Source: Actinoplanes regularis (GTDB taxonomy: Bacteria > Actinomycetota > Actinomycetes > Mycobacteriales > Micromonosporaceae). From it: a DNA stretch of 64,000 nt. Numbering within the stretch: position 1 is the first letter of the stretch; the number at the start of each line of letters is the position of its first letter. The stretch spans positions 1-64,000 of the forward strand of contig NZ_FZNR01000002.1 in NCBI RefSeq assembly GCF_900188005.1, given 5' to 3'. Positions 59,574 to 64,000 of the stretch are shown piece by piece. The notes beneath the pieces were generated by a model. The model did not search any database. It was not told where the DNA came from and saw only the letters and a list, made by a program, of their open reading frames with translations. The translations under genes were made by a program, and so were the position numbers.

Positions 59574-60653
59574 TCAGGCCCGGCCCGGCAGGCGCAGCAC
59601 GTCGGCGATCACCGCCCCGTCCCCGGTCAGCCGGGCCTTCGCCGGGCTGTCGTAGACCACCAGGATCCGACCGTCGCCGAACATGCTCAGGCCCTCGGCG
59701 TGGTCGTCGCCCTCGCCGAAGGTCAGCTCCAGCTCCCGGCTGATCAGCTCGCCGCGGACGATCGACGGCATCTCCGCGCGGCTCGCGCCGTGCCAGCGGT
59801 AGACCCGCACCGGGCCGTCGAGGGCCATCGTCGGGCCGGCCAGCAGGAGCAGGTCGTCGCCGTCCGGGCAGAGGTCCCGGACGCCGAGGCCCTGCAGATC
59901 GAGCACGTGCTTGCGGTACGGCTGCCCGTCCTCGAACGGCCGCAGCCGCAGCCGGGTCGGGTCGTCCGGCGTCACGTACGGCCGCAGCTCCAGCACGAAC
60001 GCCCAGCCGCGCAGCACCGGACCACGCAGGCCGAGATAGACCCGGTCGCCGTGGACCGCGATCCCCTCGACGTCCAGGCCGTTGTCCTTGCCGGGGATCG
60101 GCAGGAACGGCGCCAGATGCTCGTCGTCGCGCAGCAGCCGGCGCAGGTCGTCGCGCGCGTCCAGGGCCGCGGCGCGGTGCCGGACGCCGTCCACCACGAT
60201 CTCCCGCACCGGCGTGGGCACACCGCCGACCTCGGCGATCGGCAGCCGCACCAGGATCTGCCGGTTCTGCTGGCCCTCGACCCGGGCGAGCCGCTTGAGC
60301 GCCTTCGGCCCGTCGTGCCGGTCCCGGATCCGCTTGCGGCGCAGGCTGTGCGAGCCGACCGCCCAGAGGAAGTGACCGGTGCGGGCCAGGCCCTCCACAT
60401 CGGCCTCCTCGTCGGCGTCCGTGCCGGGCAGGTCGACCAGGTCGGCGAGGCGGAAACGGGCCTCGTCCCCGAACTCGGACGGCCGGTCCGGGGAGTCGGC
60501 GAGCAGTCGTTCGACGGTCGCGGTCTCGTCGCCGGCGATCCAGAGCACCGGCCCGTCGAGCCGAACCGCCGAAAGGTTGGTATGGGTGGCCGCGGCCTGC
60601 GAGTCGTCGGAGAATCGCAGCCGTACGGTGTAGTCGACCGTCATGGTCGACAT
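59574..60653 (-). CDS. DUF3616 domain-containing protein
   Basis: 359 residues from ATG 60653 (ATG 60644 possible). Repeated strand motifs (LSAVRLDGPVLWIAGDE; DVEGLARTGHFLWAVGSHSLRRKR; NGLDVEGIAVHGDRVYLGLRGPVLRGWA; GVRDLCPDGDDLLLLAGPTM; DDHAEGLSMF) suggest a beta-propeller, as in DUF3616. No signal peptide. It starts 7 nt after the pafA stop and is probably co-transcribed. Function unknown. Confidence 0.85.
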   Translation of the reverse strand: MSTMTVDYTVRLRFSDDSQAAATHTNLSAVRLDGPVLWIAGDETATVERLLADSPDRPSEFGDEARFRLADLVDLPGTDADEEADVEGLARTGHFLWAVGSHSLRRKRIRDRHDGPKALKRLARVEGQQNRQILVRLPIAEVGGVPTPVREIVVDGVRHRAAALDARDDLRRLLRDDEHLAPFLPIPGKDNGLDVEGIAVHGDRVYLGLRGPVLRGWAFVLELRPYVTPDDPTRLRLRPFEDGQPYRKHVLDLQGLGVRDLCPDGDDLLLLAGPTMALDGPVRVYRWHGASRAEMPSIVRGELISRELELTFGEGDDHAEGLSMFGDGRILVVYDSPAKARLTGDGAVIADVLRLPGRA

Positions 60654-60660
60654 CGTCGCA

Positions 60661-62016
60661 TCACATGCTGGCGATCAGACGTTCCACCCGCTCGTCATAG
60701 GCGCGGAACGGGTCCTTGCAGAGGACCGTGCGCTGCGCCTGGTCGTTGAGCTTGAGGTGGACCCAGTCCACGGTGAAGTCCCGCCGCTTCTCCTGGGCGT
60801 GCCGGATGAACTCGCCGCGCAACCGGGCCCGGGTGGTCTGCGGCGGCGTCTCCTTCGCCTCGAAGATCTGCAGGTCGTTGGCGATGCGGTCGACCTGCTT
60901 GCGCTTCTCCATCAGGGCGTAGAGGCCCCGGCCCCGGCGGATGTCGTGATAGGCCAGGTCGAGCTGGGCGATCCGCGGGTGACTCAGCGGAATGTCGTGC
61001 TTGGCCTGGTAGCGGTCGATCAGCTGGTACTTCGTCACCCAGTCGATCTCGCGGGCGACCGGGTCGAGGTTGCCGGTCTCGATCGCGGTGAGCACCCGCC
61101 CCCAGAGCTCGACGATCCGCTTGGCGTTCTGGTCGCCGTTGCGCTCGGCGAACTCGGTGGCCTTCGCCAGGTACTCCTGCTGGATCTCGAGCGCGCTGAT
61201 CTCCTTGCCGTTCGCCAGGCGGATCTTGCGGCGGCCGGTCAGGTCGTGACTGACCTCGCGGATCGCCCGGATCGGGTTCTCCAGGATCAGGTCGCGCATC
61301 ACCACGCCGGCCTCGAACATGCGCAGCACGATGTCCGCACTGCCGACCTTGAGCAGCGTGGTGACCTCGTTCATGTTCGAGTCGCCGACGATCACGTGCA
61401 GGCGGCGGTAGCGCTCCGCGTCGGCGTGCGGCTCGTCGCGGGTGTTGATGATCGGCCGGGACCGCGTCGTCGCGCTGGAGACGCTCTCCCAGATGTGCTC
61501 GGCGCGCTGGGACAGACAGAAGACCGCGCCGCGCGGCGTCTGCAGCACCTTGCCCGCGCCGCAGATCAGCTGCCGAGTGACGAAGAACGGGATGAGCACG
61601 TCGGCGAGCCGGCTGAACTCGCCGTGCCGGGAGACCGAGTAGTTCTCGTGGCAGCCGTAGGAGTTGCCGGCCGAGTCGGTGTTGTTCTTGAACAGGTAGA
61701 TCTGGCCGACGATGCCCTCGTCGTGCAGCCGCCCCTCGGCGTCGACCAGCAGGCCCTCGAGGATCCGTTCCCCGGCCCGCTCGTGGGCGACCAGGTCGGA
61801 GAGGGAGTCACACTCCGGGGTCGCGTACTCCGGATGGGAGCCGACGTCGAGGTAGAGGCGGGAGCCGTTGCGGAGGAAGACGTTGCTGCTGCGACCCCAC
61901 GAGACGACTCGGCGGAACAGGTAGCGGGCCACCTCGTCCGGCGACAGCCGCCGCTGTCCCCGGTAGGTGCACGTGATGCCGTACTCGGTTTCTAGGCCGA
62001 AGATTCGCCGTTCCAT
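60661..62016 (-). CDS. pafA: Pup--protein ligase PafA
   Basis: 451 residues from ATG 62016 (GGAG upstream), the standard length. [13 protein letters not shown] carries the ATP/metal Glu; [16 protein letters not shown] contains the catalytic Asp. [22 protein letters not shown] and the C-terminal [14 protein letters not shown] are PafA-specific and separate it from the deamidase Dop. PafA joins the C-terminal Glu of Pup to target lysines, marking proteins for the actinobacterial proteasome. In most actinobacteria pafA lies close to prcB-prcA and pafBC. Here neither prc genes, pup nor pafBC are adjacent: a TetR gene is upstream and a DUF3616 gene downstream. Confidence 0.96.
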   Translation of the reverse strand: MERRIFGLETEYGITCTYRGQRRLSPDEVARYLFRRVVSWGRSSNVFLRNGSRLYLDVGSHPEYATPECDSLSDLVAHERAGERILEGLLVDAEGRLHDEGIVGQIYLFKNNTDSAGNSYGCHENYSVSRHGEFSRLADVLIPFFVTRQLICGAGKVLQTPRGAVFCLSQRAEHIWESVSSATTRSRPIINTRDEPHADAERYRRLHVIVGDSNMNEVTTLLKVGSADIVLRMFEAGVVMRDLILENPIRAIREVSHDLTGRRKIRLANGKEISALEIQQEYLAKATEFAERNGDQNAKRIVELWGRVLTAIETGNLDPVAREIDWVTKYQLIDRYQAKHDIPLSHPRIAQLDLAYHDIRRGRGLYALMEKRKQVDRIANDLQIFEAKETPPQTTRARLRGEFIRHAQEKRRDFTVDWVHLKLNDQAQRTVLCKDPFRAYDERVERLIASM

Positions 62017-62060
62017 GTCAGCTCCATCCGGTCACCTGTCGACTTTCAAGGCGCAAGGTT

Positions 62061-62654
62061 CTACGCCGGCTTGAGGGTGGCCATCGCCTCGTCCAGCAGA
62101 TCACTCAACGGCTCGGTCCGCCCACTGGCGATCCAGACGTTCTTGGCGGCGATCAGGCAGGACAGGGCTCCACCGGCGAGGACGGACGGGCGTGGGTCGG
62201 CGGGTGAACGTTGTCCGATACGTTGCCCGATGAGGTCGGCGAGCTGGTCCTGAACCCGCGAGAGCCGCTCCAGTTCCCCGGCGCCGAGCGCGGAGTTGTC
62301 CTGGATGACCTTCTCCACGGCGAGGGTGCGGGGGAGCTGTGTCGCGTCGTCGAAATGGGCGACCACGACGTCGAAGGCCCGCCGGAGCGAATGCCACACC
62401 GGCTCGGCGTCGGGACGGGCGGCGAACGCCTCGATCAGCTCCTCGACCCAGACGTCGCGCTTGTCCAGGACGAGGTCTTCCTTCGAGGTGAAATAGCGGA
62501 AGAACGTACGTTTCGAGATCCCCGCGGCGGAGACCAGGTCCTCGATCGTGGTCTGTTCGTAGCCCCTGGTCACGAAGAGATCCTGGGCGAGCATCGCCAG
62601 CTCGCTGCGCATGGCGCGGCGGGCGCGTTCGCGAACCGGACTGCGCTGCTGCAC
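62061..62654 (-). CDS. TetR-family transcriptional regulator
   Basis: 197 residues from GTG 62654 (no strong ribosome site; the frame continues to 62708). N-terminal helix-turn-helix: RSELAMLAQDLFVTRGYEQTTIEDLVSAAGISKRTFFRYFTSKEDLV, with a helical ligand domain after it. Divergent from pxpB across 140 nt holding two CCACTCAG repeats, and 44 nt upstream of pafA on the same strand. It may regulate itself and the pxpBC genes. Confidence 0.9.
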   Translation of the reverse strand: MQQRSPVRERARRAMRSELAMLAQDLFVTRGYEQTTIEDLVSAAGISKRTFFRYFTSKEDLVLDKRDVWVEELIEAFAARPDAEPVWHSLRRAFDVVVAHFDDATQLPRTLAVEKVIQDNSALGAGELERLSRVQDQLADLIGQRIGQRSPADPRPSVLAGGALSCLIAAKNVWIASGRTEPLSDLLDEAMATLKPA

Positions 62655-62666
62655 GTCCCGACCGTA

Positions 62667-62693
62667 CCACTCAGCGGCGCAGTTGCCACTCAG
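62667..62693. promoter_or_regulatory. Direct repeats, candidate TetR operator
   Basis: CCACTCAG occurs at 62667-62674 and 62686-62693, 19 bp apart (about two helical turns), directly upstream of the TetR start. Each is part of an imperfect palindrome centred on the C of ACTCAG. Confidence 0.4.
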
Positions 62694-62794
62694 TAGCACT
62701 TTCGGCACCGGAAGACACCTACGGCTTCGGGACGGGCTGGAAATCGTTCAACAATCCGGCGATACTTCAATACGGAGCCGGACAGAGGAGAGCC

Positions 62795-63412
62795 ATGCGG
62801 ATACGCCGGGCCGGGCCGTCGGCCGTCCTCCTCGAAGTGGCCGACACCGCCGCCGTCTTCGCCGCCTACGACCTGCTCACCGCCGCTCGGGCGGAGGGGA
62901 CGCTGCGCGCCTCGGAGATCGTCCCGGCGGCGCGCACCGTCCTGATCGACGGCGTCGCCGAGCCGGACCGGATCGCCGCCCTGCTGGAGACCGGCCGGTC
63001 CGCCGCGCCGCCGTCCGCCGCCGGATCGCCGCCGACGATCGAGATCCCGGTTCGGTACGACGGGGAGGACCTCGACGACGTGGCGCGACTGTGGGACACC
63101 GACCGGGCGGGCGTGGTCGCGGTACACACCGGCACCGAGTTCCGGGTGGCATTCTGCGGTTTCGCGCCCGGGTTCGCCTACCTGACCGGGCTGGACCCAC
63201 GGCACCACGTGCCACGCCGGGCGTCGCCGCGGACCCGGGTGCCGGCGGGCACGGTCGCGCTGGCCGGGCCGTACAGCGGGGTCTATCCGGTCGCTTCGCC
63301 GGGTGGGTGGCAGTGCGTCGGTCGTACCGCCGCAATTCTTTTCGATCTTGATCGTGATCCGCCGGCCCTGCTGTCCCCCGGCGCGACCGTGCGTTTCGTC
63401 GAGGTGCAATGA
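62795..63412 (+). CDS. pxpB: 5-oxoprolinase subunit PxpB (KipI family)
   Basis: 205 residues from ATG 62795 behind GAGAGGAG. The IPVRYDGEDLDDVA, FCGFAPGFAYLTGLD, PRRASPRTRVPAGTVALAGPYSGVYP and PGGWQCVGRT blocks are the cyclophilin-like KipI/AHS1 signature. PxpB with PxpC and PxpA cleaves 5-oxoproline to glutamate using ATP; in Bacillus the KipI homologue inhibits KinA. It is joined to the pxpC gene by the intercistronic repeat. pxpA is not in view and could lie beyond the window. Confidence 0.93.
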   Translation: MRIRRAGPSAVLLEVADTAAVFAAYDLLTAARAEGTLRASEIVPAARTVLIDGVAEPDRIAALLETGRSAAPPSAAGSPPTIEIPVRYDGEDLDDVARLWDTDRAGVVAVHTGTEFRVAFCGFAPGFAYLTGLDPRHHVPRRASPRTRVPAGTVALAGPYSGVYPVASPGGWQCVGRTAAILFDLDRDPPALLSPGATVRFVEVQ

Positions 63413-63488
63413 GCGAGCTTGCGAGCGAATCGGCTAGCTCAGTTGTCAGCTCATGGTGGCGCCGGAGCGCAGCGGAGGTGACGCCGTG
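63407..63488 (+). repeat. Intercistronic repeat copy B, containing a 26-codon bridging ORF
   Basis: 82 nt aligning without gaps to 34672-34753 (13 mismatches). ATG 63409 overlaps the pxpB stop (TGA 63410-63412), opens 26 codons (beginning MSELASES) and stops at TGA 63487-63489, overlapping GTG 63486 of pxpC. Same geometry as copy A at an unrelated gene pair. An in-frame ATG at 63453 could extend pxpC by 11 residues, as at copy A. Confidence 0.8.
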
Positions 63489-64000
63489 AGCGAGTTGGAG
63501 GTGGTGCGCGCCGGGGTGCGGACCACGGTTCAGGACCTCGGGCGGCCCGGGTTCGCCCACCTCGGCGTGCCGCGCTCCGGCGCCGCCGACGCGGGCGCGC
63601 TGCGGCTGGCGAACCGGCTGGCCGGCAACCCACCCGGCGCCGCGGGGCTGGAAATCCTGCTCGGCGGCGCGCGGCTGCGGGCCACCCGCGCGCTCACTCT
63701 CGCGGTCACCGGCGCACCCTGCGTGGTCACGGTCGGCGGCCGGCCCGCAGACCCGGGTCTGCCGCTCGCCGTGCCGGCCGGCGCGCTCGTCACCATCGGG
63801 CCGGTGACCGCCGGGCTGCGCGTCTATCTGGCCGCGGGCGGCGGGATCGCGGTGCCTCCGGTGCTGGGCAGCCGGTCCACCGACACGCTCTCCGGCCTCG
63901 GCCCCGATCAGGTGCGGGACGGCGACGTCCTCCCGATCGGTCCGGTGACCGCGCGGCCACCCGGCGTGGACCTCGCGCCCTACCCGCCGCCCGCCGGCGA
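63486..64000 (+). CDS. pxpC: 5-oxoprolinase subunit PxpC (KipA, biotin-dependent carboxyltransferase-like), 3' truncated by window
   Basis: 171 codons visible from GTG 63486 to the window edge; the family is about 290 residues. VVRAGVRTTVQDLGRPGFAHLGVPRSGAAD and ANRLAGNPPGAAGLEI, then YLAAGGGIAVPPVLGSRSTD, are the AHS2/KipA signature. Works with PxpB in ATP-dependent 5-oxoproline cleavage. The start, GTG preceded by GGAGG in the repeat, was chosen for its match to copy A; ATG 63453 would add 11 residues. Confidence 0.93.
   Translation, partial: MSELEVVRAGVRTTVQDLGRPGFAHLGVPRSGAADAGALRLANRLAGNPPGAAGLEILLGGARLRATRALTLAVTGAPCVVTVGGRPADPGLPLAVPAGALVTIGPVTAGLRVYLAAGGGIAVPPVLGSRSTDTLSGLGPDQVRDGDVLPIGPVTARPPGVDLAPYPPPAG

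Overview
The window is very GC-rich DNA with strong third-position GC bias, many GTG/TTG starts and pervasive ATGA/GTGA stop-start overlaps. It carries a Pup ligase gene (pafA), F420-type oxidoreductase and LAL/LuxR regulator genes, secreted multidomain glycosidases, and a GNAT/IF-1 pair. Together these indicate a filamentous actinomycete chromosome, most likely Micromonosporaceae (Actinoplanes-like). The genus is inference. No rRNA, tRNA, CRISPR array, insertion sequence or phage gene was recognised.

Layout. (1) 1-135: tail of a probable secreted glycoside hydrolase, closed by a strong terminator. (2) 335-12418: a compact, translationally coupled lipid/polyketide biosynthesis operon: arylamine-N-acetyltransferase-like protein, deoxyribosyltransferase-like protein, fatty-acyl-AMP ligase, ACP-KS didomain, LLM/F420 oxidoreductase, AT-DH-KR-ACP, and KS-(AT lost)-PCP-epimerase-like. 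A secreted endonuclease/phosphatase-LamG gene (12415-14448) overlaps its end. (3) 14501-18934: two alpha/beta hydrolases and a large LuxR regulator. (4) 19311-29365: a glycan-utilisation region with GH78 rhamnosidase-like and GH92 mannosidase-like secreted enzymes, a DUF1152 protein, a membrane protein and a LacI repressor; LacI-type palindromes precede both hydrolases. (5) 29424-38851: a kinase, an aldehyde dehydrogenase and an IclR regulator, divergent from a complete branched-chain-type ABC uptake operon (livJ-G-F-H-M) ending in a second aldehyde dehydrogenase. (6) 38980-43245: a secreted DNRLRE-type protein; a leader-peptide-preceded GNAT plus IF-1 pair; an erythromycin-esterase-like protein. 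(7) 43331-51084: acyl-CoA ligase, hydrolase, MFS, BKACE, TauD-type dioxygenase and quinone oxidoreductase, divergent from an AraC regulator; this looks like a catabolic module. (8) 51085-55677: a YgjV-like membrane protein, a DUF6271-GNAT-MFS operon and a lipoprotein. (9) 55690-57979: an uncharacterised trio of winged-helix protein, HExxxH protein and small protein. (10) 58292-64000: MFS, DUF3616 protein, pafA, TetR, and pxpB/pxpC (kipI/kipA), the last cut by the window edge.

The most unusual things are: the FAAL-PKS operon, whose last synthase has lost its AT and whose terminal epimerase-like domain lacks the HHxxxDG motif, while the only ketoreductase has His where the catalytic Tyr should be; an 82-bp intercistronic repeat found at two unrelated junctions (34672-34753 and 63407-63488), each copy containing a 26-codon ORF that overlaps both flanking genes by 4 nt; a short leader ORF with a mutually exclusive hairpin before a GNAT/IF-1 paralogue operon; and the HExxxH trio.
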